This document shows positions 35,484 through 43,539 of a stretch of 64,000 nt of DNA, one piece after another. The DNA is from SHZI01 sp049290495 (GTDB lineage Bacteria; Pseudomonadota; Gammaproteobacteria; Steroidobacterales; GCA-2729495): positions 1 to 64,000 of the forward strand of contig JBATNV010000061.1 of NCBI GenBank assembly GCA_049290495.1, given 5' to 3'. The notes under the pieces are model-generated. The model was not told the DNA's origin, ran no database searches, and saw only the letters and a list, made by a program, of their open reading frames with translations. Every line of letters starts with the position of its first letter. Position 1 is the first letter of the stretch. The position numbers were made by a program, and so were the translations under genes.

Positions 35484-36242
35484 CTACTCCACCCAGACCA
35501 CCGAAGTCTGCATCGTGCCATCCGCATAGAGATCCAGCCACCGGTAGCCGGGTGGCCGCGTGTCGAGGCTGAAATTCTCAGCGCCGGGCAGGAACTGTGC
35601 GCAGGTTGAGGGTGTGCTGATCAGCCGCACGCCATTGCGCAGCCGGTCTGACGCCTGGTGTACATGGCCCCAGACGATGGCCCGTACCTGGGGGTGCTGG
35701 TCGATGACGGCCAGGAAATCGGCCGCATTGCGCAGGCCGACGGTGTCCAGCCAGCGACTGCCCATGGCGATCGGCTGATGATGCAGGGTCACAAGGACGT
35801 GGCCCTCGCGATGCGTTGTCAGGGCTTGCTGCAGTCGCTCCAGTTCGGCTGCGGAGAGTAACCCGCCGTCATCATCGGCCATCTTGCTGTTCAGCATGAT
35901 CAGCCGCCATGGCGGATAGTCGCCGACGTCGCAGATGTGGAAAGGAGCGGCTGACAGCACCGCCTGCATTATGCCCAGCGAATCGTGGTTCCCCGGCAGG
36001 CAATGTACCGGTATGCCGGGCTCCCCCAGGAGTTCCCGAAAACGCTCATAGCCTTGCCGGCTTTCGTCCTGTACCAGATCGCCCGTGGCAAGTATCAAAT
36101 CCGGCCGGTGCGGATCGGCGAGTGCGTGTTCGAGGCTGGCGACCAGACTGGCATCGGTATTGACGCCGCGCATGCAGGCATCACGACTGGCATGCAGATG
36201 CGGATCGGAGACATGCAGGATGCGCAGAGAGCTATGGATCAC
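35484..36242 (-). CDS. cpdA: Class III metallophosphoesterase, CpdA-like 3',5'-cAMP phosphodiesterase
   Basis: 252 residues. The five calcineurin-type metal motifs are intact: DPHLH, GDLVQD, GNHDS, TLHHQP and WGHVHQ. The order, spacing and length fit CpdA, which hydrolyses cAMP and so tunes CRP signalling; other cyclic nucleotide or dinucleotide substrates are possible. Start is GTG at 36242 (MIHSSLRILHVSDPH). Upstream member of a two-gene unit with the TraB/GumN gene. The 162 bases upstream contain no gene. Confidence 0.82.
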   Translation of the reverse strand: MIHSSLRILHVSDPHLHASRDACMRGVNTDASLVASLEHALADPHRPDLILATGDLVQDESRQGYERFRELLGEPGIPVHCLPGNHDSLGIMQAVLSAAPFHICDVGDYPPWRLIMLNSKMADDDGGLLSAAELERLQQALTTHREGHVLVTLHHQPIAMGSRWLDTVGLRNAADFLAVIDQHPQVRAIVWGHVHQASDRLRNGVRLISTPSTCAQFLPGAENFSLDTRPPGYRWLDLYADGTMQTSVVWVE

Positions 36243-36404
36243 TTGTTGCTGATACGCGCGTTGACTGATCGGGAAAGGTCACGCCAGAGATTATCGCGAC
36301 AACCAGTCGCCGACGATGAACCGGTTTCGCATTGCCGGCAAGGGGCTGCTACGGGCCATGGATAATGCGACGGCAGTCGCGTTCCATCTGGCAAGACTGG
36401 ACCG

Positions 36405-37298
36405 TCAGCGCCGGAATCTGACGATCACGCGCTGGCCGACGAGATAGGGCAGATTGTCGGCCGTGAGTATGCATTCGGCCGCCCGGGCATCGATACTCCC
36501 GGTGGTGTCGCTGTCTTTTGTCGGTGGCCCCAGAATCCCTGCGATTCTGACAACCCTGGCCGGGTAAGAGCTTGAGGTGTCGCTATCGGTGGAGACTTCG
36601 GCCTCTGACCCGACGTGTACAGTTGCCAGATCGTCTTCCGCCAGTTCGGCCCGAACCATACGTGCCCCGCCGGGCAGGATCTGCAACAATCCCTCTGCGC
36701 TTTCTGCATCAACTCGTTCGTCGGGGTGTGCTGCGCTCCTCAATACGCGTCCATCCACCGGACTGTGCACCACGCGTGCGTCGAAATCGAGCTGGGCGGC
36801 GCGGACATTCTGCCGTGCAATTTCAGTTGCTGCTGTGGCGGCGCGAATCCCGGCTTTCAGGTTTGCCGCCTCGACACCCGCGTGTTCAGCGAGAGTGGCC
36901 GCTTGTGCGCCTGCCTCCGCTGCTTCGCGCAGCTCGGTGACATCGCGTTCGGCGATCGGTAGTCGTGCCTGCAGCCCATCGGCCTGCGCCTCCGCCTGCG
37001 CGAGCGCTGCGCGCGACGTGGCAAGACGAATGGCGAGCGGCGCGTCATCCATCGTTACCAGGATCTGTCCCGCCTTTACCGTATCACCTTCGTGGACGAG
37101 GACTTCGTGTATCCGGCCATCCCATGGTGCACGAATGGTGCGGATTCCGCCCTCGACGCTGATCCAGCCGCGGGCCACGGCGACGTATGGCGTCGTCACC
37201 GGCTGTTCCGGTGGGTCGCCGGAACAGCCGGCGACGACGAGCTGCCACAGCAGTATCGGCAGTACGCGGAATCGCTGGTTTGCACTGTCAGTGCTCAT
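36405..37298 (-). CDS. Periplasmic adaptor (membrane fusion) lipoprotein of ABC exporter
   Basis: 297 residues. Lipobox LVVAGC (Cys near 25) predicts a lipid-anchored periplasmic protein. A biotinyl-lipoyl half-motif (IRAPWDGRIHEVLVHEGDTV) precedes an Ala-rich coiled-coil hairpin (about 85-175), then the second lipoyl half (RVVHSPVDGRVLR) and a beta-barrel. This is HlyD/MacA/DevB architecture, linking the inner-membrane ABC pump to the outer-membrane factor. The start overlaps the ATPase stop by 4 bases (ATGA). Last gene of the exporter operon. Confidence 0.85.
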   Translation of the reverse strand: MSTDSANQRFRVLPILLWQLVVAGCSGDPPEQPVTTPYVAVARGWISVEGGIRTIRAPWDGRIHEVLVHEGDTVKAGQILVTMDDAPLAIRLATSRAALAQAEAQADGLQARLPIAERDVTELREAAEAGAQAATLAEHAGVEAANLKAGIRAATAATEIARQNVRAAQLDFDARVVHSPVDGRVLRSAAHPDERVDAESAEGLLQILPGGARMVRAELAEDDLATVHVGSEAEVSTDSDTSSSYPARVVRIAGILGPPTKDSDTTGSIDARAAECILTADNLPYLVGQRVIVRFRR

Positions 37299-38017
37299 GT
37301 CACGGCGTCCACCTGTCCAACAGGAGCGTTGTCGCGCCGGTCGCTAAGAATTTTGCCGTCTTCGATAGTCAGTACCCGGTCGGCATGACGGATCAGTCGC
37401 GAGTCGTGGCTGACGCAGAGTACCGTGGTACCCGAGGTCCGTGCGAGCCGGTGCAGGCTGTCGATGACGACCTGGCCACTGGCGGCGTCCAGCGCACTGG
37501 TAGGTTCATCGGCAAAGATCAGGTCGGGTTCCTTGGCCATCGCGCGCGCGATGGCGACGCGTTGTTGTTCGCCACCGGAAAGCTCGGCGGGAAGCGAGTC
37601 GACCCGGTCGGCAAGACCAACTGCTGCCAGTGTTTCATGCGCGAGGCGATGTGCCGACTGGCGATCGACTCCGACATGTCCAAGCAGCAGTGCGACCTGC
37701 TCCCAGGCGCGCAGCGCCGGGAACAGATGAAAATGCTGAAATACGAAACCGATGTGTCGCAGCCGAAAGCGCTCGATGGCAGCCTCGTCCATCGTCCAGA
37801 GATTCTCGCCCAAAATGTGGACACGGCCCGCATCAGGCCGGAGCAGTCCACTCAATACCGCAAGCAGCGTACTCTTGCCGCAACCCGAAGGTCCGCAGAC
37901 CAGCGTCAGTTCGCCCGGCAGGATATCGAGCGACAGCCCGTCGAGGACTGGTCGCCTGATCTGCCCGGACACGAACGACCGGAATACGGCGTTGGCATGA
38001 ATTGCGGGGCTATGCAT
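37295..38017 (-). CDS. ABC transporter ATP-binding protein (MacB/LolD/DevA type)
   Basis: 240 residues, single nucleotide-binding domain. Walker A GPSGCGKST, Q-loop in FVFQHFHLFP, signature LSGGEQQRVAIARA, Walker B LIFADEP and switch His (VSHDSR). The arrangement is that of the MacB/LolD/DevA subfamily. It pairs with the permease gene, whose stop is 5 bases upstream, and overlaps the adaptor gene. Confidence 0.92.
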   Translation of the reverse strand: MHSPAIHANAVFRSFVSGQIRRPVLDGLSLDILPGELTLVCGPSGCGKSTLLAVLSGLLRPDAGRVHILGENLWTMDEAAIERFRLRHIGFVFQHFHLFPALRAWEQVALLLGHVGVDRQSAHRLAHETLAAVGLADRVDSLPAELSGGEQQRVAIARAMAKEPDLIFADEPTSALDAASGQVVIDSLHRLARTSGTTVLCVSHDSRLIRHADRVLTIEDGKILSDRRDNAPVGQVDAVT

Positions 38018-38022
38018 CGCGA

Positions 38023-39156
38023 TCAGCGCAACAGCATGGCCGGATCGGAGCGTCCCAGCGTTGACGCTGCGACCAGGCCAGAAATGATGACGATCCCCGT
38101 AACGGCAAGCGCGCAGACTGCTGCGGTCGCCGCGTTGAGGTCCACCGGTACATCCTGCGTACGGGCCAGGATAACTACGATAGCCATCAGCGCCATCGCT
38201 AGTGCGAGGCCAGCGCCTGCAACCCAGCAGGCCTGCTCAAGGACCACCTTCCGGAGCTCGCCACGGCCGACACCAAGCGCGCGCAGCGTGGCATATTCCG
38301 GAATCTCGCCGGCCACTGCCGCGGCCAGCGATTGTGCAGCGATCAGCGCACCCGATATGAAGATGATGCCGCCGAGGAGGACGAAGCCCGCACCGGCTCC
38401 TGTTTCGAAGAACCAGTAGCTTGCAGCGCGCGTGGCGAAATCGTCGGCGGTCCAGACCGCATATCGTGCGTCACCGGAACGGGGTGCAACGCGGGCGGCG
38501 ACAATATCGGCGCTGGTTCCGGGGCGCAGCGCGGCCACGTAGTACGCGCTGTGGTCCGTGTCCTGCTTATCGGACGACAGGCGACGGGCCGTTGCCAGTG
38601 AGGTGATCACGTTGACACCACCGAGCGCGCGCAGGCCAGAGGCAACGCCGGCCACGCGTACGGTATGGCCATTGATGACGGCGGTCTCGCCAATCGCCGT
38701 GCCTAGTTTCGGGAGATCGGCCCGATCAACGACGACCGCATCCGGGGATCGCAGCGCAGCGCGCAGTTCTGCTGACAATGCCTTGGCAAACATCAGGCCC
38801 TCCGGGCGCGGGTCGATACCGGAAATGAAAACCGAGACGGCACCGCGGGTAGCTGGTGCGCGCCAGTCACCGTCCAGCCAGTCGAAAGCCTCGACCCGTT
38901 CGATGTCTGGGTCCAGCAGCATCCGCAGCGCAGCGCTCGCCGCAACTGGTCGACCAAGTTCCACGGTTTGTGTCCCTGGATAGCCGACCCAGAGCTGCGC
39001 GCGTGACGTGCGGATGTAGATGCTGGCACTGCCGAAAATACCGAGCAACAAAGCCGACTGCACCAGCAGCATCAGGCTTGCGAACGCAACCGCGAGTGTT
39101 GCCGGCAGAAACCGGCGCCAGCCGTGGAGCAGGGATTTTCTGGCCAGCGCAACCAC
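38023..39156 (-). CDS. ABC transporter permease (MacB/FtsX, DevC-like)
   Basis: 377-residue permease. One N-terminal helix (LPATLAVAFASLMLLVQSALL), a large periplasmic domain (about residues 50-250) and three C-terminal helices (GFVLLGGIIFISGALIAAQS; CWVAGAGLALAMALMAIVVI; AVCALAVTGIVIISGLVAA), the four-helix MacB/FtsX layout. TLRALGVGRGELRKVV is the conserved FtsX cytosolic coupling segment. The start is GTG at 39156, two bases from the outer-membrane-factor stop, giving the N-terminus VALARKSLLHGWRR; longer in-frame reading upstream is overlap noise. MacB-type pumps move substrates from periplasm outward. Confidence 0.85.
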   Translation of the reverse strand: MVALARKSLLHGWRRFLPATLAVAFASLMLLVQSALLLGIFGSASIYIRTSRAQLWVGYPGTQTVELGRPVAASAALRMLLDPDIERVEAFDWLDGDWRAPATRGAVSVFISGIDPRPEGLMFAKALSAELRAALRSPDAVVVDRADLPKLGTAIGETAVINGHTVRVAGVASGLRALGGVNVITSLATARRLSSDKQDTDHSAYYVAALRPGTSADIVAARVAPRSGDARYAVWTADDFATRAASYWFFETGAGAGFVLLGGIIFISGALIAAQSLAAAVAGEIPEYATLRALGVGRGELRKVVLEQACWVAGAGLALAMALMAIVVILARTQDVPVDLNAATAAVCALAVTGIVIISGLVAASTLGRSDPAMLLR

Positions 39157-39157
39157 G

Positions 39158-40555
39158 TCAACCTGCCGCTTCGGTCGCCGGAAGAGGTGCCCCGCCCATC
39201 GCCTTGTAGAATGCGATGAAGGCCTGTCCGACCGCTTCGTCGCACTCACTGAGATCAATCTGTGCCGCCAGTTCGTGGCTGCGGGCTGCCCATATATCGA
39301 GCTCACTGGCGCGTCCCAGTGTCGCAAGCTTTTCGGCCGCCCGGGTTTCCTGCACGCGGCGCTCGAGAGTGGATCTGAGCGCTGCCGCCCGTTCGCGTTG
39401 TGCGCTGAAGGTACCGAGCGCCGACTGTGCTTCTGCATATCCCTCAAGTACCGCTTGCCGGTAAGCGAGTACTGCTGCGCGCAGGTCGGCGTCACGCGCG
39501 TCGACAACGGCCCGCCGCCAGCCCCAGTCGAACAGTGGGATGTCGATGACTGGTCCGAATGCCGCCAGTCCTTGCGTTCTGGTGGCCGATGTTCCGCTGA
39601 CACGCATGCTGTAGCCCAGGGTCCCCACGAGGCTCAGGTGCGGGTAAAGCGCAGCGCGGGCCAGTCCGGCATCGCCAGCCGCACGCAACACAGCCTGTTC
39701 AGCCTCGGCGATATCGGGCCGGTATCGCAGCAGGTCAGCGGGAGTGGCGTCCAGGCTCGCGTCGGTCGACAAGGGTGTGCGTTCGGCGAGCCAGCCCGGA
39801 TCGATCGAGGTGCGGCCAATCAGCAAGGCCAGTTGCTGGCTATGGTTGTCGAGCAGGGCGCGTTGCTGCGCCCTGCTCGAAATCAATGCGTCCTCCGCAT
39901 CCAGCGACTGGTGGGCAAGCAGCGCAGAGATTTGGCCGGTCCGCAACAGGATTCCATTCAGGTCGGCGCTTTTTCGTGCCGCGCCAAGTGCGGCGTCAAG
40001 CGCGTCGAGCCGGGCGACGCCAGCCCGCACCCCGATCCATGCGCGAACAACATCGGCGACGAGTGTCACTCTGGCCCCATGCTCCCGGGCGAGTGCAATG
40101 CCTGCATCTGCCACAGCCATTTCAGCAACCCCCTGTTGCTGCCCGAACAGGCCAAGTTCCCAGCGGGCATCGAAACCTGCCTGATAAAAGTTCGCTGTCG
40201 TCTCGACGCTGGCAGCCGGGGCTGCCCTGAAAGACACGGTCGGTCGAAACAGATCGCTGCCGTGGGCAGCGAGTGCGCGTGCCGCACGCACTCGTTCGCC
40301 GGCGATTGCGAGGGTCAGATTTTGTGCAAGCGCGAGCCTCACCAGCTCGTCCAGTTGGGGATTCCCGAAAGCAGACCACCATGTCGTTACCGTGGTGCTT
40401 GCGTCGTCGGTTCGTGACAAACCAGGGTTCTGCCATGCGACGGGCAAGCCCCGGTCCAGCGCCGGCGCATCGGGCTGCGTTACGCAGCCGCTGACCGCGA
40501 AAACTGCCGACAGGACGACGGCAACAGTCAACCAGAACAGGCTTTTCACCACCAC
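39158..40555 (-). CDS. Outer-membrane efflux lipoprotein (NodT/OprM family)
   Basis: 465 residues. Signal peptide with lipobox AVSGC (Cys near 24), then the OMF family start WWSAFGNPQLDELVRLALAQN and two homologous helical/beta repeats; GWLAERTPLS and DLLRYRPDIAEAEQ are NodT-family hallmarks. First gene of an operon OMF-permease-ATPase-adaptor. The start lies in three consecutive GTG codons (40555-40547) with GAGG just upstream; which one is used is uncertain. It is divergent from the EamA pair with 164 bases between. Confidence 0.88.
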   Translation of the reverse strand: MVVKSLFWLTVAVVLSAVFAVSGCVTQPDAPALDRGLPVAWQNPGLSRTDDASTTVTTWWSAFGNPQLDELVRLALAQNLTLAIAGERVRAARALAAHGSDLFRPTVSFRAAPAASVETTANFYQAGFDARWELGLFGQQQGVAEMAVADAGIALAREHGARVTLVADVVRAWIGVRAGVARLDALDAALGAARKSADLNGILLRTGQISALLAHQSLDAEDALISSRAQQRALLDNHSQQLALLIGRTSIDPGWLAERTPLSTDASLDATPADLLRYRPDIAEAEQAVLRAAGDAGLARAALYPHLSLVGTLGYSMRVSGTSATRTQGLAAFGPVIDIPLFDWGWRRAVVDARDADLRAAVLAYRQAVLEGYAEAQSALGTFSAQRERAAALRSTLERRVQETRAAEKLATLGRASELDIWAARSHELAAQIDLSECDEAVGQAFIAFYKAMGGAPLPATEAAG

Positions 40556-40719
40556 CTCATGTGGGCGACCAGGCCCTTGCGGGTTGCAGTGGCGTATGCG
40601 CCACTAGCCAGGTTTGGACGTCTCATGGAGCCGGAATCAATCGACGGAATCTGTACGCGCAGCAGGGTGCTTGAGAGCGCCAGTGTCTTCCTGCACGATG
40701 CGCCGATGATCGCCTGTGT

Positions 40720-41088
40720 GTGTGTCTGCCCGTGACTGCCGCTGCCGCGCTGCTGTGGCTGCTGAACACGATTCTCGATGTCGGTGGCCAGCTGGCATTC
40801 AAAAGAGCTGCCGCAAGCGCTACCGGTGAGCACGCTTTCGACCACTGGCGATCGATGGCTGCGGCGCCATGGCTCTGGCTGGGAATCGTAGCCTTCGCCG
40901 CAGAGTTCTTTGTCTGGATGGCGTTCCTGACGCTGGTCGCCTTGTCGGTTGGTGTGATGCTGGGCTCGGTCAGCATCATTGTGCTGATGATTGCGGGGCG
41001 TCTGTTGTTTGGCGAAATGCTGACGCCGTGGCGAGTCGCAGGGATTGCACTGATAGCATGCGGCGTAACGATTGTCGGGGCGCCTTGA
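40720..41088 (+). CDS. Small four-helix EamA/SMR-type membrane protein (ArnE/F-like), subunit 1
   Basis: 122 residues, four predicted helices. TLNT-like start LLNTILDVGGQLAFKRAA, and the C-terminal RLLFGEMLTPWRVAGIALIACGV repeat resemble small drug/metabolite transporters such as ArnE, ArnF and the GtrA-adjacent flippases. ArnE/F flip undecaprenyl-phosphate-aminoarabinose. The GTG at 40720 or GTG at 40732 is the start; no ATG is available. It is followed by a second such protein after 10 bases, suggesting a heterodimer, and by a DegT aminotransferase. Confidence 0.7.
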   Translation: MCLPVTAAAALLWLLNTILDVGGQLAFKRAAASATGEHAFDHWRSMAAAPWLWLGIVAFAAEFFVWMAFLTLVALSVGVMLGSVSIIVLMIAGRLLFGEMLTPWRVAGIALIACGVTIVGAP

Positions 41089-41098
41089 GAAAGCCCTG

Positions 41099-41476
41099 AT
41101 GCGCCGCTTTTACATAGTCGGTTTCTGCCTGCTGCTGGCTTTCGACAGTGCGGCACAGCTGTGCTTTTCGCTGGCCGGTGCGGGTGCCGCACCGTTCACG
41201 CCAGGCGTCGCATGGCTGAATCGGGTATTGAGCCAGCCGTGGACCTATGGGGCTGTCGCGGGCTATATCGGTGCGTTTTTTACCTGGCTGACACTGTTGC
41301 GACGGGCTCCGGTAGGTGCGGCCTTCGCGGCTTCGCATCTGGAGGTTGTTGCGGTTCTTGCCTTGTCGGTTGCCGTGCTCGGTGAGACGCTCACCTTGCG
41401 CAAGATCGTTGGTTGCACGGTCATCGTCGTCGGCATTCTGTGCCTTGCACGAGATCCGCCGGCCGAGTCGCAGTGA
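41099..41476 (+). CDS. Small four-helix EamA/SMR-type membrane protein (ArnE/F-like), subunit 2
   Basis: 125 residues, four predicted helices. Conserved features include LLAFDSAAQLCFSLAG, LLRRAPVGAAFAASHLEVV and LGETLTLRKIVGCTVIVVGI, matching the small EamA-type transporter half. Paired genes of this kind usually form antiparallel heterodimers that translocate lipid-linked or amphipathic amines. ATG 41099 is preferred over the in-frame ATG at 41072, which would overlap the first subunit. The stop is 3 bases before the DegT aminotransferase ATG. Confidence 0.7.
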   Translation: MRRFYIVGFCLLLAFDSAAQLCFSLAGAGAAPFTPGVAWLNRVLSQPWTYGAVAGYIGAFFTWLTLLRRAPVGAAFAASHLEVVAVLALSVAVLGETLTLRKIVGCTVIVVGILCLARDPPAESQ

Positions 41477-41479
41477 CCC

Positions 41480-42685
41480 ATGTACGAGGTGCCACCGACC
41501 GCTGGTCTTCCGCTGCGTTGGCAGGATTTGCTGCCGGGTCGGGGTGACCGGCTGGCTGCCGGACTCGAAGCGCTGACCGGATTAACGGTGCAGATCGAGT
41601 GTTCTGGGACAGCGTGTCTGGTGCTTGCCCTGAATGCGCTGCGCACCCGGAGCAGACGCTCGCGGGTCGTGATTCCGGCCTACACCTGTCCGCTCGTGCC
41701 ACTCGCGATTCGACACGCGGGTTTGCAGGTCGAGTTATGCGACCTCGCGCCTGGGCACTACGACTTCTCTCCTGATGCCCTCGATGCCGTGTGCGGGCCG
41801 GACACGCTTGCCGTCATTCCGACCCATCTCGGCGGACGGGTCGCAGATGTGGCTGGCGCATTACGTATCGCCGGGCATGCCGGTGCCAGCGTGGTTGAGG
41901 ATGCTGCCCAGGCGCTGGGCGCGCGCTCCGGTGACAAGCCGGTTGGTACGCTCGGAGATGCAGGCTTTTTCAGCCTGGCTGTCGGCAAGGGACTTACGAC
42001 CTTCGAGGGTGGTGTGCTGGTGGCCCGCAATTCACTATTGGGCGAGGCGGTACGGGTCGAAGGTGCGCGGCTCACCCGCCGTCAGTCGCTGATCGAAATC
42101 CGGCGGAGCCTGGAGCTGCTCGCCTATGCAGCCAGCTACAACCCGTTCGCCCTGACAATGACCTACGGCTGGCCGCTTCGCCACCGGTTGCGTCGGGGTA
42201 ATCTGCTTGCCGCCGTGGGCGACGACCTGAACGGGAACATCCCGCTGCACCGGGTATCAGCGTTCCGCCTTGCTATTGCAGGCCGTGCGCTTGACCGGTT
42301 GCAGGCGTTTCATGAGTGCCTCGAAATCCAGGCCCGGGATCGCTGTGCGCAGTTGCAAGCACTGCCGGGCGTCCGCGTCCTTGCGGATGCACCCGGCGAT
42401 CGCGGTGTCTGGCCGCTACTGATGGTGCTGATGCCAGGTGTAGTGGAACGAGATGCTGTACTCGCCGATCTGTGGGGATCCGGACTCGGTGTCGGGCGGA
42501 TGTTCCTCCATGCCGTGCCCGACTATCCGTACCTGAAGCAGGTAGTGCCGGCCGTGGATGTTCCGAACGCGCGATCCTTTGCTGCGCGCATGCTCACCGT
42601 ATCAAATAGTCCATGGCTGGACGAAGCACGTTTTGCCACCGTACTGGCGTCGATCGGTGCGGCGGCACAGCGCGGACACTACTGA
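41480..42685 (+). CDS. DegT/DnrJ/EryC1-type PLP aminotransferase
   Basis: 401 residues. VIPAYTCPLVPLAI, VVEDAAQALGA (PLP-ring Asp) and FSLAVGKGLTTFEGG (Schiff-base Lys170) are the DegT/StrS signatures; HDGLTH-like C-terminal His is replaced by a local HAVPDYPY. The family mostly aminates keto-sugars on nucleotide carriers (ArnB, DesI), but this member is distant and the substrate is open. It follows the two ArnE/F-like genes after 3 bases, which would fit an amino-sugar or other aminated lipid carrier. The 3' end overlaps the convergent arginase-like gene by 7 bases. Confidence 0.8.
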   Translation: MYEVPPTAGLPLRWQDLLPGRGDRLAAGLEALTGLTVQIECSGTACLVLALNALRTRSRRSRVVIPAYTCPLVPLAIRHAGLQVELCDLAPGHYDFSPDALDAVCGPDTLAVIPTHLGGRVADVAGALRIAGHAGASVVEDAAQALGARSGDKPVGTLGDAGFFSLAVGKGLTTFEGGVLVARNSLLGEAVRVEGARLTRRQSLIEIRRSLELLAYAASYNPFALTMTYGWPLRHRLRRGNLLAAVGDDLNGNIPLHRVSAFRLAIAGRALDRLQAFHECLEIQARDRCAQLQALPGVRVLADAPGDRGVWPLLMVLMPGVVERDAVLADLWGSGLGVGRMFLHAVPDYPYLKQVVPAVDVPNARSFAARMLTVSNSPWLDEARFATVLASIGAAAQRGHY

Positions 42686-43539
42686 CCGAGCGCGGCCAGC
42701 AGCAGGCGATTGACCGCGGCGTGCTGTCCTTTTGCGCGTCGTACATCGGGTACGCCGACTGCTTTCTGGTGGTCGAGCGCGCTCAGCCAGCGCTTCCACC
42801 ATGTGTGGTAATCCGCGGCGGACAGTTCGCCCGTCACATCGCTGCCGATCAGCCGTCGTTGCAGGATGTCCACGACGGTCAGCGCGTCGCCAACGGTCAT
42901 CTGCCCCTGGTCCCAGTTCGTCTGACACGTCGCCCGGCTGAGCACGTCCTTGTCGATGGACAGGTAGCAGGGGGCTTCGCTGGCGTGCATTTCCGCCGTG
43001 AAATGTTCGAGCAGCAGTCCGATATCAGCGAAGTGGCGGAACGCGTGGGCGACGCGAACCACGCTGGCCCAACGCACGTCGACGTCGACGCACCAGTAGG
43101 TGAGCTTGCCGGCCAGCAATGGTGCCCAGTAGTGGGCCCAGGAATTGACGAGTCTGAGGTCGCCAGAGCTGATGCCAACAACATGCACGTGCCGGACCTG
43201 CGGCAACGCTGCCACGCGACGCACCCAGGAGCCGCAGTGGATGCCAAATGGAAAGCGCATATTGTCCGGGTGGTTGTCCAGAACCACGACATCGATCGGC
43301 GTAGCGATCGCCAGCCTTTCGAGCAGTATGGCGCTGACATGGTGAAAATCGCCGCTGCCGGTCAGTACCGGGCCGTGGCTGGCTGGAAGCTGCGTGGCCA
43401 GATGACGGGCCAGCGCACGGAAAGTGTTGTTGCCGCAACCAAAGCGCACGGCTTCCTGCCAGTCTGCGAGGGGCACGCGCAACTCATCCAGCAGCGGTGC
43501 TACCGACCCGTCAAAATCGAGCACCACCGGTTGCCTCAT
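42679..43539 (-). CDS. Arginase/ureohydrolase-superfamily protein
   Basis: 286 residues. The binuclear Mn site is complete in the arginase pattern: GSGDFHH (His66), LDNHPDN (Asp88, His90, Asp92) and SIDKDVL (Asp196, Asp198). Length fits arginase/agmatinase (about 300), but the substrate loops differ and the specificity cannot be assigned; guanidine, formamide or amide hydrolysis are all options. It is the last gene of a seven-gene operon with ACP and ketoacyl synthase, and its ATG overlaps the GNAT stop (ATGA). Confidence 0.78.
   Translation of the reverse strand: MRQPVVLDFDGSVAPLLDELRVPLADWQEAVRFGCGNNTFRALARHLATQLPASHGPVLTGSGDFHHVSAILLERLAIATPIDVVVLDNHPDNMRFPFGIHCGSWVRRVAALPQVRHVHVVGISSGDLRLVNSWAHYWAPLLAGKLTYWCVDVDVRWASVVRVAHAFRHFADIGLLLEHFTAEMHASEAPCYLSIDKDVLSRATCQTNWDQGQMTVGDALTVVDILQRRLIGSDVTGELSAADYHTWWKRWLSALDHQKAVGVPDVRRAKGQHAAVNRLLLAALGQ

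Noticed and set aside
39157..39603. Extended N-terminus of about 150 residues for the ABC permease
   Set aside because: Low-complexity, Ser/Arg-rich sequence that fully overlaps the outer-membrane factor gene; the family N-terminus begins at GTG 39156.
43510..43539. HAD-like LDFDGS at the N-terminus of the arginase-like protein
   Set aside because: Other HAD motifs are missing; the metal ligands fit the arginase fold, so this is coincidence.
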